A stretch of DNA of 64,000 nt, from NCBI GenBank assembly GCA_008638375.1, contig CM018043.1:59460510-59524509 (forward strand). Direction: 5' to 3'. Below are positions 41,834 through 54,405 of this stretch, piece by piece (within the stretch, counting starts at the first letter, position 1; each line of letters starts with the position of its first letter). The DNA is from Nyssa sinensis (Eukaryota > Streptophyta > Magnoliopsida > Cornales > Nyssaceae). The position numbers and the translations under genes were made by a program. Under the pieces are notes generated by a model. That model did no database searches, was not told the DNA's origin, and worked only from the letters and a program-made list of their open reading frames with translations.

Positions 41834-43140
41834 TTTATATATATATATTTGAACCATCCAATTTCAATTCATCACACAAAATCAATCAATTTTCCTTTTT
41901 TTCATCCAATTCAATTCGAGTTAATGTGTCCCATCTATTCTATTTTTTGTTTTCTTAGATAAAAAGTTACTTGTCTCTTTAATTATAAATAGTTTGATAA
42001 ACTTTAAATGTAAGACAAAATGAAAGTTAAAACAGTTTTTTATAAATGAAGAAATTTCTTATACTTTGGTAGGCTTTCAACAAGGGACAAATTTTCATAA
42101 CGCATGTCCTTTTTTTTATAATAAAATGTATTAAGTCATGTTTAATGATTAAAATGAGTAAAACTCAAATATTAATTGTATTAAATATGTCAATCTGTTT
42201 ATAGAGTAATTATCTTAGTAAAACAGTCACTTTATATCATTATCATGAGGTGCGAAACTCAACATCTTTCCTGAATTTATGAAAAGCTTTTTACCATCAG
42301 TCTCGGAATATTTTAAAACTTTGTAGAATTGAAACTGCCACACCACTTTAGATAATGATGTGAAGTGACAATTTTACTGAATAATTTAATTCTCTTTTTG
42401 TTTTTTGAAATAAACCATGGATATTATAATAATACAATCAACTAAACTCAACTCAACATAATTATAAATCACCAACCAACTAAACTACTAAATTCAGGAA
42501 ACTCTCAAATATGAGCCCTGAACCAATAAACTAATTCAATTCATGACTGAGTAAAAATAATATTCACAACCCTCTAATGAAAAGGGTGTGACTTGAGCTC
42601 ATAACCTCATTTTAATAAAGAAGTTATGGTGACCAACTCATTTATACTTAATCCAAACCCATTAACTCCGAGTTGTATTGATGTTGTGTCAATAATTAAT
42701 TGATACCCTTGTTGATCATAATGTGCATCTCTGCTTTCCTTCCTTCCAATATTAAGAGTTAATTTGAGAACAAAATATATTGTTATAATGGAAATCAACT
42801 AATTATTAAAAAAAAATAGTCGTAGCATTTATTATATTAGCAACCAATTCATGAATTATTTCATACCTACAGTATCTACACAATGAGTTCTATGGATTTA
42901 TAATTCAGCTAATTAGTAATGACATTAATTTCAACCAACAAATAAATATAACAATCTGCAGTTCCATCATACTGTAAGTTGGATGTACACGACAATGATC
43001 TGACGCGTAGGGAGCTTCCTTCTTGTTTAATCACATGAAATAACATTCTCGCTCCCATGACTTTCTGGCATGATTTTGGGGGCTTCTTATGCATCCAAGT
43101 GGCAGTGGTAGGTTCATATATAACTTCGGCTATCTAGCAA
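39960..43140. other. Upstream region of polygalacturonase A with two blocks shared with copy B
   Basis: Two blocks resemble sequence upstream of copy B: 41290-41520 (GTTGCTTGAGATA, AAGTTAGTTAAAT, GCAAGATCAACGCCTCC) matches 58290-58510, and 43065-43125 (GGCATGATTTTGGGGGCTTC) matches 60940-61005. Between them are (GT)n(TA)n at 41190-41240, (TA)n at 41741-41768 and 41803-41820, and AT-rich sequence without genes. Confidence 0.6.
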
Positions 43141-43150
43141 TTTAGCATAT

Positions 43151-43197
<47 letters not shown>

Positions 43198-44282
43198 GTG
43201 TATGTATGTATATGCACAATAACCCATGTTAGATGCATATCTACTTTCCATGTTAACATACATTTATTTTTCCAACCTTAAGCATTAAATGTAGATGGTT
43301 AATGATTCTGCAAATAATGTAAACCATATTGTGTCTATTAATTAGTTTGATTTAAAAAAAAATGCATATTAATTCAACTTTTACGGAAAAAAATTGTTAA
43401 TTGATCATACATGCTTGTGTTTCAGAGAGCCTCTTTTACAACAAATCAGTGCACTGTTAAAGTGATATAGGAAAAATATGATATTTTAAAAATAAGAATA
43501 TTTGTTTTAGATTTGTTTAGTTTACAATTTTAATTTATTTTTAATTTTTATAGTTTTCTAATTTTATTAGGATTAGTATAAGAAATATAAGAATTAGTTA
43601 TTTTATATTTGAATTAGTAGTTTTTATTTTACTAGGATTAGGCTAAAAATAGTAAAAATGGTTTCTTAATCAAAATAATAGGTTTTTAGCATTATATTTT
43701 TTTTTATCAATAAATATTAATTACAAATTTTAGAGAATTCTTTTCTCTTGTTAGGCGAGGAGTTCCCATGTTACATGATTTTTAAGGAACTCGACATGTT
43801 CGATTCTCCTTCACATTTTTATTCCGTATTATTTAGTATCAAAACGAGGATTTGCCTGGATGCAGTTAGTGTAGACGAAATTCTTTATCTTATTGATGAC
43901 GTTCATAGGAGATAATATGTTACACGTTTGGAGCCTCGGATACAAGAGAATTGTGAAGATGATAGCTATTGCATTTATGAATGAATTCGCAGTTAACCTG
44001 TTCGTGGACACGTTTCTATTGGAAGAACTATTCGCAATTATAAAAGATTGCCTGACTTTGATGACAATTTTTATTTTAAAAACTTTCATGGTTGGATATA
44101 TTTTGGATGATTATATGCATATATTTAAATACATATATAAATATATCTAAACACATATATTCATGCATTCTAACATATATATCGATACATTTAATCACAT
44201 ACGCAAACATTTTAACACATATATCCATACATTTAATCACATATATACATACACTTAAATAATACAAAACATATATAAACAT

Positions 44283-44313
<31 letters not shown>

Positions 44314-44329
44314 CACTCACACGTGCACG
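43141..44329. other. AT-rich region, possible LTR fragment
   Basis: Begins with (TA)n at 43154-43193. From about 43460 to 43840 the sequence is LTR-like (TGATATAGGAAAAATATG start, ATCAATAAATATT, AGTATCAAAACGAGG near the right end) but has no partner. 43890-44090 has a short open frame with no recognised motif. 44100-44320 is built of ACATATATNCATACATTTAATC-like phrases. Confidence 0.3.
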
Positions 44330-44812
44330 TATTTGAAGTAATGAAATCACTCACCAAATATAGTAAGAAAGAGATTGAGAGATGAGGGGATTGGTGGTCA
44401 CTGCTTAGGAGGGCACCAGTGGCATCGTTCATTATCGAGAGGGATGGTTGGAGGTGAAAAAGGAGGGAGAGATTGAGAGATAAGAAATAGAGAGGGTTTC
44501 AATCAATATTGGAATTCGGGAATTTAAAAGACTATTATTGGCACACATATGTGCATCGCTAATAGTCTACTATGCCTTGCCAATAATTACCAAAAGTATA
44601 AAGCATGGTTGTTTAAATAATCCAAACTATTAGCAATGCAATATAATGCGTAGCTGAAAGTATTTATTATTTGCGACGCACATGTGAGTCGCTAATAACT
44701 CAGACGTGACGCTAAAAAGTTGTCGACATTAATTCTGTGTAAGAAACATAATTTTCACCACTTTTAGCAAAATACACTTAGTGTGTTGCTAGAAGTGTCT
44801 TTTCTTGTAGTG
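44330..44812 (-). mobile_element. Truncated CACTA transposon end
   Basis: Ends TTTTCTTGTAGTG at 44812, that is CACTACAAGAAAA on the minus strand. Subterminal motifs CGCTAATAG, GCGACGCACATGTG and GTTGCTAGAAG lie inside. The motifs match the family of the complete element starting 211 bases to the right. The opposite terminus was not found, so it is a fragment; its left limit is approximate. Confidence 0.6.
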
Positions 44813-45023
44813 TTGGGAACGATCATGTTGACAAGTTAACTCAACGAGGCTGAGCTCTAATTTGTATTGAGCTTGATTATCATGTTCTACAAGTGGCCAC
44901 TTAGGGGGGAGGGAAGAACTCTATGTCTGGTTATCAAACCAACCTAGGAATCATTCATCCAAACTTGAAATTACAACTCGATAGTTTGAAATTTGTAGTT
45001 AGGGCGGCATATGTCTCAATATT

Positions 45024-45320
45024 CACTATAAGATAAGGCACATTTAGCGACGCACACTAAAACGTCACTAAAAGTAGTAAAAAAAGTAATTAAAAAACTT
45101 AGTTTTTCGCACGAAAAATTAGGCTCGAACCTATTAACAACGCAAAATTGGTCCATTAGCGACGCACACGTGTGTCGCTAATAGTTAATGCTTTTAGCAA
45201 CGCGCGTTTGTGCGTTGCTGATAGTATGCGTAAATGAAATGTTATCAGTTTTACTTAAAGTTAGCGACGGTCAAAGACTTATTAGCAACGCATAGCAGTG
45301 CGTCGCTAATAAGTCCTATT
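45024..45320. repeat. Left terminal and subterminal repeats of the CACTA element
   Basis: Several copies of TAGCGACGCAC in both orientations (for example near 45047, 45160 and 45300, with CGTCGCTAATAG as the reverse form). In En/Spm elements such subterminal motifs are bound by element proteins; that role here is inferred from the family. Confidence 0.75.
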
Positions 45321-45927
45321 ATATTTTCAAAACCTGATTAGGTCTTTCTCTCTCTTTCTCTCAGCACCCTATTCTCTCTCTCTTTCCCTCTCCCTCTCTC
45401 TCTCACACACACTCTCAAGTCGATCGCCGCTATCGTCCACAGTGCTCGTCGCCGCCTGTCGCAAACCAACGCCGTCCATAGTGCTCAATCCGTCTCGTTC
45501 TCTCTCTCTCTCTCTCTTTCAAGTAATTAAGTAATGTCATTGTGGTTTACCATTGATTTCAATAATATGCTTTTAATTTATGTTTCTTATGCTATTGTTA
45601 ATGTTAAATTATTGTTTAGTGATATTGATTTTATTTCTTCCATTTAATTTTTTTTTTTTGTCAAGAAATTCAATGACATCTAGTTTTTTTTGCTGAATAT
45701 TTAATTTTTATATTTTTGGTAATGCCTGTTGCACTATTGGGTTTAAGCTATTGTGAGGAGAAGTCGTGTGTGTATATATATATATATATTAATGTTGATT
45801 TCATATACATATATATATATATATTAAGATGTAATCTCTGGAAAAAAAATTATTTAATATTATTTTAAATATTTTTTGAGAATAAAAAAAATCTCAGTAC
45901 TATTAAGAAGAGTAGTTTTCAAACATC

Positions 45928-45970
<43 letters not shown>

Positions 45971-47115
45971 TTTTTTTTTGGTATTCTATTGAACTAATTT
46001 CAACTTTCCTAAACATGCCATTAAGTTACAATTTGTACAATAAAAGAATTAATTTTTTTCTTATTAGAAACCCAAAAAAATAATATTTATGTTTGAATCA
46101 TCATTCAATGCAACTAAAAAGTGAATTTTTTTCTTATTAAAAAAAGTATGTTTTATATCCACTTTATCATTCCACACACACATATATTGATAATCATTCA
46201 TGTAATATCCCTAATATTTTTTCAAGAAAAAAGAAAAAGAAAGTCAACATCATGGATAACAAGTAGTTAGCTTGGGAGGAAAGAAAATGAGAAAGAAGAA
46301 CAAAACAAATAAAGATAGAAGTCAGTGGTGTGCTTAACACATCGCATGTGAATATCCATATATATATATATATATATGTATAGGTGCAGGCCTCTATAAA
46401 AAGAGGTGGCTAAAGAGATTAATTGTATATGAGTGTTATATACATGTGAGGTAAGTATAAGGTGGTGGAATTTCTTGAGTGTGAAGGGTTAGTCATGTAG
46501 ATCAATTCCTTAGATACCAAGGGATAGAAAAGAGAAAGAAGAAATTTAAGGCATTTTTTTTTTTCGGAGTTGAGACTTTTAAATCTTTTATTAGTCTTAA
46601 GTTTTTAGAAAATGGTAGTGTTTGTAACTAAATAATCATGTAATTCAATGTATAATTGCATTCATGTAAGCCTAAGCTCCGTTCGGGAGTCATTTTCATC
46701 ACTTGTGAATCTTATCACAAAATTTATTCATGATTGGGCTTGTGTGTATGAAAATCGATTGTTAAATTGTCCAAAGTATGACAGTTTGGGAATGTATAAA
46801 TCTGCATTGCAATCAATAGCGCATGCTTAAATATTCCACTATAAGAAAATTTCAGCATAATCTCCTATTGTTCTCTGGGTATATATTTAGGTATGATAAC
46901 GTCTATCTCGTATACTTAGAGAACTGTGCGGAGATGCTGTTGAAATTTTCTCTGAGTGGAATCAAACATTTGATTTTTTGTTGATTACAATGTAGATTGT
47001 GTATTCACGAATGAGATAGGACTACTTTACTCTTTAGAGAGAAGTTGGAAGTGCTAAAATTCATGTTTCATATTTATAATGAGCAACATTTTTGACTTGT
47101 ATTAGGTAGACGAAA
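45321..47115. other. 5' part of the CACTA element without recognised coding sequence
   Basis: Contains a CT-rich stretch (45350-45530), (TTA)n at 45928-45968, (TA)n tracts and AT-rich sequence. The CT-rich part near 45350-45520 would suit a promoter and leader for the transposase gene at 47116, but no splice structure can be supported. Confidence 0.45.
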
Positions 47116-47358
47116 ATGGATAAGAGTTGGATGGACTTGAGGGGCAGGCATTTGCCACGGTATGTGAAGGGGATCAAAGATTTTATTGAGTTTGCTCGTA
47201 TATCTGCAGATGGGAGAAATATGATAAAATGTCCATGTAAGAGGTGTAATAGTAGGAATTATATGCACATAGATAATGCCAAAGAGCACCTACTCCTATA
47301 CGGAATGGACAAGATGTATACGTGTTGGGAATTTCATGGGGAATACCGTGACGTATGA
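47116..47358 (+). pseudogene. CACTA transposase-associated domain (N-terminal exon)
   Basis: Eighty codons from ATG 47116 form the transposase-associated domain that opens plant CACTA TNP2-type genes: MDKSWMDL, then F...AR..ADGRNMIKCPCKRC, then a HLL..GM...YTCWEFHGE ending. The cysteine/histidine pattern is kept. A TGA at 47356-47358 closes the frame; beyond it an acidic EDEEEDDSDD stretch stays in frame, as in relatives, so the stop looks acquired. The DDE core that should follow is missing. Confidence 0.8.
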
Positions 47359-47486
47359 GTGGTAAGTGAGGATGAAGAAGAAGATGACAGTGATGACTTA
47401 GGTGATCAAGTTGTTATTGTATTATCTTTTAATAAAATCAATCTTCACAAGCTACTGTTAATTTGCTGTAGCAAGACCAAGAGACT

Positions 47487-50400
47487 TGTAATATCCTGAC
47501 CCGGGATATGGCACTTATACCGAGGTAGACCTAGAATACGACACGTATACCGAGGCAAGTCGACTGAATAGTGTAATGTGAGTGGGTTGCTTAGTATACC
47601 TAGTGCCGAGCCATACCCGAGCACCTTAGGACCCAACATCGTAATGCATGTATTGCACAACCATATTTCACGAACATGTAGTGTACCTAAAATAAGCGTA
47701 TGCACGCGCTATTATAAATGAATTTATATGCATGAGTATGGATATATCTTATGTATAAAAATATGTATTTATATGTGTATAAATAATACATATAGTATAA
47801 TGTATAATATGTATATATGTATAAATATTGTATAGTGTATATTTATGTATATTATATAAATAGAAAATGAAAAAGGAAGGGGGACTGCACATGCAAAGGT
47901 GGTAGTGTGTGTGTGCGCATCACTGTGTGTGTGTGTATGCATCACTGTGTGTCGGTTGGTGTAGTGGGTGTGTGTGTGAATATAATATATACATATAATA
48001 TACAAAAGCTTCCAAGCCATAAATGCAACCTGCATTGAAAGAGAAAAATCATAAAAGTTAGGTCAAGGAAAGTGGCTTTAGAAGGGGGAGAAACCAAGAG
48101 AAAAGAGAGGACAGGGGCCGTGGAGTGTGTGTGTGTGTGTGTGTGTGTGTGAGATAATATATATATATATATACATGTTGCGTAAGATGAAAGGAAAGAA
48201 GAGAAAAGAAAGCTGAGAGAGAACTGTGAGTATTGAGGGATATTCAGAAGTAGCTCAAGAGTAAGAAGAAGGAGAAAAACAATGATACAAGGTGAGAAAT
48301 ACATCAAACCTTATTTTTCTCTCTCTAGGATATCTTGTATATGTGTAAGAAAAATCGACTGTTTCATATGTATATGATGTTTAAACTGTATTTAGACTTG
48401 TTCTGAAATGATTTTAGGCCATGAAAACACTTAAAAACACCAAACCTAGAAGAGGCAGCCATTGAAGACCTTGCTTGAAGCAGGTCTGAACCGACTTCCC
48501 CCAAACCCAATTTGGCTTATCAAGACTTCAAGTAAACCTAACAAGCATCCCAAAAACACTTGACCACGATCGCAAAGCCTAGGAATCAACCCCCAAAAAT
48601 TGAGTTGCAGGTACGGGTTTCAAAACCCAACTTCACAAACTCACTGTTAAACCTACCCTTGTTAATGAAATATGAAACCCTTTGAACTGAGGAAACAAAA
48701 CAAGCCCAACCTCATGAAAAATGATCAAGAAATAAGCATGAACCAGTTAGTTGCAGGTTCGGTCTATCAACCCCCAAACTGTGATTTTGAGATTGATTCG
48801 AAGCTTTAAAACATTATCAAAACCTTTTATGATACTCCAGAAACGTTTTAGAAAAGAAAACAGAAGAAATGGATTTGTAAAACATCACGAAATCCGACTG
48901 TAAAAAAATAGGGTTTTGAATGAACAGTGTCGATCCCGTTGGGGAAGATGACACTATTCGGGTCGAAAAATGGGTCGGATTCAGGTCTAGGTTATAACCG
49001 GATCCGATGGGTTACGGGTTTAAAGAAACGGTGACGTATGGAGGTGTTATATTTTAATTTTTTTTAACCATTAGGGCTGACGTCATCATGACGTCAGCAT
49101 TACGTGATTAAACCTACCAAACCGGTTGGTTCAGTTAAAACCGGACCGATTCACTTAATTTCTAACTGAACCAATCAGTTCAGACCGAAACTTATGAAAA
49201 TTAGATTTTTGACCCCAATTGTTTTACTGATTTATACTGTGGCCCAATTTTTGGAAAAATTATGCGATTAGACCCCTGAAAAAATAATTAAATAATTAAA
49301 TTAATTATTTAATAAATAAAGTAAAATTACTATTTTGTCCCTAGGTCATAAATAGAGTAAATGAAGTCTAAATTAAACATGTGAATAGTATATTTTAACT
49401 ATTTTGAGTATTCTGAAACCAATAGCGAGGTCCATTTTACTAGACGAGGCCCCAAAAAATAAAGACATGTAAAGGGGTAAAATGATCAAAATACCCTTAG
49501 TACCCCTGAAGCCAAATTGCAATCAGAGAAGGTCTAAATTGACTTTCTTTGACATTCTGGACTCAATGGTGAGGTCCAAAATACGAAACAAAGTACAGAA
49601 AAATACGACACGTAAATAGGTAAATGACCATTTTGCCCTTTTTACATACAAAAGTCCGAATTGAATTTCGCGAAAGCCTAAATCGACTTTGTTCGACGTT
49701 CCGGATTCAATAGTAAAGTCCAATTTAGTAAAAGAGAAAGTAATAGTAAAGAGGCATAAAATTTGATGAATAGCATAACTTATGAAAAGGTAAACTGAGA
49801 TATACTACCTATTGATGAATAGGGATTTCAAAGAGGAAGGAACAGTGACTTGGTTTTATTGTGAAAGAATAGAAACGGTTTAAGAGGTAAGTAATCTCTG
49901 ATCTCTGTACATGTTACATTCCCAGCCATGTCAATAGTCTTTCTTATATTATCAATTGTACTCCATACATATCAAAACGTTTATCAAGTCCACATTGATA
50001 TTGCTCTATCTTGTGGAAAGTATTTATTGACTGTTGTATATCTTGATCATGATTTATGTACGCTCTGTACATGGGCCTCAAGGGGCAAGATCTCAGCAGC
50101 CCAGTTTATATTGGCCTGCTAAGGCAACAGTTTCTTTTCGCTGCTGAGATAGTGTTATTGCATTTACTGTTCATTGGATTTAGCATGATCATGATATATT
50201 ATATTGTAGTCGGATTTGCGTTCAGTCACAAACTCCATCTGATGCTTACTAGACCTACGGGTCGAGAAAACGGAATAAAAAGTGATATTTAAAATGGCAG
50301 CTAAAGTGGGATCTGCGAGGCGAGTACTGAACTGACGGGTTGGTGCTTGGTTGAGAGATCGAGGAAAAAGGGAATAAAATGAATTAAGGGGTATGCCGGG

Positions 50401-51129
50401 CCCTAAGTTAAAGTGCATCCACATTTGTTGTTATCAGTATCATTTATCGATTATCATAACTTGATCATGTTATACCATTATGAATGATCATGAGATTTCA
50501 CAGCTTTTATTTGAGTGCATATGATTATACTTGAGACAGCTCATGACTGTAGCTAGTATAATTATATTATTAGACAGATTTTCATTGCTTTATCATTTGA
50601 GTTTCTGTCATTTGATATTGAGTTCTATATTCATTGACTGACTAGCACATCTGCATTTATCCTAGTTCTTTTGTGGATAATGCTTTCTATATTCTTGTAC
50701 ACATGGCAGAGCAAAAGAGAATTACTTATTGAGCTTTAGTTAGCTCACCCTAAACTTACCAACCCTTTCAGGAAATGAAGCTATAGAAGAACAGTAGCAG
50801 TAACAGTAGCAGTAGCAGTAGCAGTCAGCTGGATAGCAGTGGACATTTCTTTTGAAGTCCGTGTGTAATATTTAGTACAGACAATCTTATAACTCTCCCA
50901 TGTTATCCACGTCTTGGGGATGAACAGTTGTATTAAGAAATTTTGTATTCCGCATTTTGTAAACATATACATATATATCACATGTAGCTTTTATTTATTT
51001 CTTCCGCATTTAGTTGTTGCATGTTAGTACCACTGATGTGTTGCAAGTTGAGACCCTTGGTTCGACAAGCAGCGTCGGATCGGGTGCGCGACACGAGATC
51101 CGCATAGGGTGAGGTCTCGGGTCGTGACA
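47487..51129. mobile_element. Large solo LTR (3643 bp) nested in the CACTA element
   Basis: Starts TGTAATATCCTGACCCGGG, ends GGTCTCGGGTCGTGACA, and is flanked by AGACT at 47482-47486 and 51130-51134. It interrupts CACTA transposase sequence. I find no internal direct repeats marking two LTRs and no coding domain, so a solo LTR is more likely than a short complete element. Size and ends suit a Ty3/gypsy chromovirus such as Tekay/Del, which is an inference. It includes (GT)n at 48122-48152, (CAGTAG)n-like repeats near 50790 and TATA tracts. Confidence 0.7.
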
Positions 51130-51134
51130 AGACT

Positions 51135-51593
51135 GGTGTGCCACCAAGCCTGATTGATTTGTGGCATAGGACGCACTACAACCCCGAGAAGGGTTGGGCT
51201 GGGCCTGAAGCTCAGCGGTTTTATGTAAGTTATTTACGTATATATACAAGTATTACTAATTTAATATTAATCCAAAGGTATAAAAGTAATAACATATATT
51301 TATGTTTTTATAGGAAAAGATGGTCCAGCTGCGTGCTCAGCCGACCCTTGAGGGTGAAGATCTGCCAACCGATGACAAGATACAAAAGACTGTTATGGGT
51401 AAGAGGCACGGATATGTGCGTCGCTTAGGGAGTGGGATGCAGCCGACGTCATCGTCCTCTACCATTGAAAGCGATATTAGGTTTCACGAAGCCACCTAGA
51501 GAGTTGAGGCATCTGAGAGACGTAATGCAGAGCTAGAGCAGTTGGTGATAGACCTCAGTGCTCGCACGACCTAACTAGAGTCTCTTATGTAAA
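51135..51593 (+). pseudogene. C-terminal Transposase_24-like part of the CACTA gene
   Basis: Exon up to 51224, a 89 bp intron with GTAAGT...TATAG borders, and an exon from 51314. It reads PPSLIDLWHRTHY, then after the splice a KRHGYVRRLGSG segment and a glutamate-rich coiled stretch (RRNAELEQLVIDL), as in the plant transposase family 24 tail. In-frame TAG (51497-51499) and TAA (51572-51574) interrupt the end. It continues the gene begun at 47116, separated by the solo LTR and by loss of the middle. Confidence 0.7.
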
Positions 51594-51689
51594 CATTCAT
51601 CAGCCAACAAGTAGGCTCTATTCAGCCTAAGTAAGTTTTTAAAGTTACTTTGGTGGCTTTATAATTTATAGAAAATGTTATGTAAAAAA

Positions 51690-53585
51690 AAAATTTGGAT
51701 ATCAGCCTAATGGCCTAGAAACCCTATCACACACTTTAAATATGCAAAAATAGACTGACACGAACTTTCTTAATTTCATCGATTCTAATGACCGTTTGAA
51801 GCTTATGTAACTTTCCACTCCAACAAGGCCCATTTTGGGGTTTTGACGGATCAAAAAGCTAGATATTGGCCTAACTATTCCAAGACCCCATCACACACCT
51901 CACAAATGATAAAATAAACCTGCACGAACTTACGACACTTGGTTCGAATCACCAATTTCAAACTTATGCAACTTTTTGCTCCAAAAAAGCCCATTTTCGA
52001 GTTTTGATGGACCAAAACATCGGATATCAACGTAACAGCCTAGAAATCTCATCACACACCTTACAAATGATAAAATAGACTTGTACAAACTTACGACCCT
52101 CGGTTCAGATCACTGGTTTGAAACTTATGCAACTTTTTGCTCCAAAAAAACCAATTTTGGCGTTTGACGGACCAAAATACCAGATATTGGCCTAACGGCT
52201 TTGAAACCCCATCACACACCTCAAAAATGATAAAATAGACATGTACGAACTTACGACACTCGGTTTGAATCACCGGTTTGAAACTTATGCAACTTTCTAG
52301 TCCAAAAATACCTATTTTGGAGTTTTGACAGATCAAAATGCCGAATATCAGCCTAACAGCTTCGAAACCCCATCACACATCTCAAAAATGACAAAATAGA
52401 CTGGTACGAACTTACAGCACTTGGTTCGGATCACTGGTTTGAAACTTATGTAACTTTCTACTCTAAGAAGACCTATTTTGGGGTTTTAACATATCAAAAT
52501 GTCGAATATCAGCCTGACTACTCTGAAACCCCATCACACACCTCAAAAATGATAAAATATACTTACACAAACTTATGACACTCGGTTCGAATCACCGGTT
52601 TCAAACTTATGCAACTTTTTACTCCAAAACGGTCCATTTTCGGGTTTTGATGGATCAAAACACTGGATATCAACCTAACAGCCTTGAAATCCCATCACAT
52701 ACCTTTAAAATGATAAAATAGACTTGTAAGAACTTACAACACTCAGTTCAGATCATCAGTTTGAAACTTCTGCAACTTTCTACTCTGAAAAAACTACTTT
52801 TGGGGTTTTAATGGACCAAAACGCCGGATATCAGCCTAACTATCCCGAAACCCCATCACACACCTCACAAATGATAAAATAGACTTGTACAAACTTACAA
52901 CACTTGGCTGCGGATCACCGGTTTCAAACTTATGCAACTTTTTGCTCTAAAAAGCCCATTTTTGAATTTTGATGAACCAAAATACCGGATATCAACCTAA
53001 CAGCCTAAAAACCCCTATCACACACCTTAAAAAGGATAAAATAGTCTTGTACAAACTTACAGCACTCGGTTTAGATTACCAATTTGAAACTTATGCAACT
53101 TTCTACTCCAAAAATGTTCATTTTGAGGTTTTAACGGGCCAAAATACCGGATATCGGCCTAAATCCCTGAAACCCCATCACGCACCTCAAAAATGATAAA
53201 ATAGACTTGCATAAACTTACGGCACTTGGTTCGGATCACCGGTTTTAAACTTATGCAACTTTCCACTCCAAAAAGCCTCATTTTGAGGTTTTAACGGACC
53301 AAAACACTGGATATCAACCTAACGAGCCCAAAATCCCATCACATACCTTAAAAATGATAAAATAGACTTACACGAACTTACGACACTCAGTTCGGATTAC
53401 CGGTTTGAAACTTATGCAACTTTCTGCTTCGGAAAGACTAATTTTAGAGTTTTGACGAACCAAAATACCGTATATCAGCCTAACGAGCCCAAAACCCGAT
53501 CACACACCTTACAAATGAAAAAATAGACTTGCACGAACTTACGGCACTCAGATCGGATCACTAGTTTGTAACTTATGCTACTTTA
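51690..53585. repeat. ~162 bp tandem array in the CACTA element, about 12 copies
   Basis: The phrase ATCACACACCT recurs at about 51725, 51889, 52052, 52210, 52372, 52533 and so on to about 53500. AAACTTATGCAACTTTCT and GGATATCANCCTAAC recur in the same order. Copies differ by roughly 10-20 percent, with small length variation. It directly follows the transposase tail. Open frames across it are by-products of the repeat. Confidence 0.92.
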
Positions 53586-54020
53586 TGTTGTTCTTACTAT
53601 TTATGCATGTAAAAAAAAAAAAAATCACATTTTATGTTCATATATATTTAATAAGTGTTCTAATATATATCATTTGATCTTTATTTCAGATTGATCGAGA
53701 TTATTGTGGGGCCGTCTTTCTATTATGCATCGGGACTTACTTTTCTTTTTTGTTTTTTATCTTTTCCTAAACATCTGTAGTTAGATTTTCTGAGACAATT
53801 TTTTATTTTTGTATTTATTGAGAAATTTTACTTTTATAATTGTAAGTAATAATTAATTTATATATATATATATATGAATGCATTTCTGTTTTAATATATT
53901 CATTTCATAATGTTCGGAATTATTTTATATCAGGATGATTGATATAGGATTTAAACATAAATAAAACACAAAAAAAAAAAAAAAATTAGGTCTAAAGTAG
54001 CCAAAAAAAAAAAAATAACT
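53586..54020. other. CACTA internal spacer
   Basis: AT-rich with poly(A) runs near 53615, 53970 and 54005. No gene or repeat recognised. Confidence 0.5.
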
Positions 54021-54405
54021 TTTAGTGACGCACACAAAGGCGTTGCTAAAAGTCTCAAATATTAGTTTTAGCAACACTTCATAGTTGTCGCTAAAAATAT
54101 ATTATTAACGACGCACAGAGGTCGTCACTAAATAATTTCAATAACAAACTATTAGCAATGCATTCTAAGTGTCGCTAATAATATACTATTAGCAACGTCC
54201 ATTGCGTTCTCTGCATAACATTAGCAACGCCACACCTGATTATTAGCGACACACAATGTACGTCACTAATAGTGACTTTTAGCAACATCTATTTGTGTGC
54301 ATGCCACTAATAGTATTAGCGACGCACCTGGCGACACACTTGTGCGTCGCTAATACTATTTAACGACTCAAGTGTGCCTCGCTAAAAGTGATTTTTCTTG
54401 TAGTG
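54021..54405. repeat. Right terminal and subterminal repeats of the CACTA element
   Basis: Repeated TTAGTGACGCACAC, TTAGCAACG, TTATTAGCGAC and GTGCGTCGCTAATA in both orientations up to the terminal TTCTTGTAGTG. The density is higher than at the left end. Confidence 0.75.

Larger units (their letters stand above)
45024..54405 (+). mobile_element. CACTA (En/Spm-type) transposon, internally rearranged
   Basis: Begins CACTATAAGATAAGGCAC and ends GTGATTTTTCTTGTAGTG, whose reverse complement begins CACTACAAGAAAAATCAC. Both are flanked by the 3 bp duplication ATT (45021-45023 and 54406-54408). Both ends carry dense inverted copies of TTAGCGACGCAC. The interior keeps only the first and last recognisable parts of the transposase region, with a solo LTR (47487-51129) between them and a 162 bp tandem array after them. 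The transposase core is absent, so it could only move with help from another element. Confidence 0.88.

Noticed and set aside
43460..44090. Possible complete LTR retrotransposon start (LTR, primer site, coding)
   Set aside because: The phrase after the LTR-like part is only weakly similar to a primer site and no second LTR or domain was found; left as a region note.
44076..44432. Minus-strand frame of 118 codons
   Set aside because: Much of it is translated ACATATAT and (CA)n repeats; the rest is CACTA leader sequence.
47769..48307. Minus-strand frames of 88 and 121 codons
   Set aside because: Composed largely of translated (GT)n/(TA)n inside the solo LTR.
51690..53585. Repeat array as a possible repeat-protein gene
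   Set aside because: Unit length varies around 162, stops occur in every frame, and no frame is open across several units.
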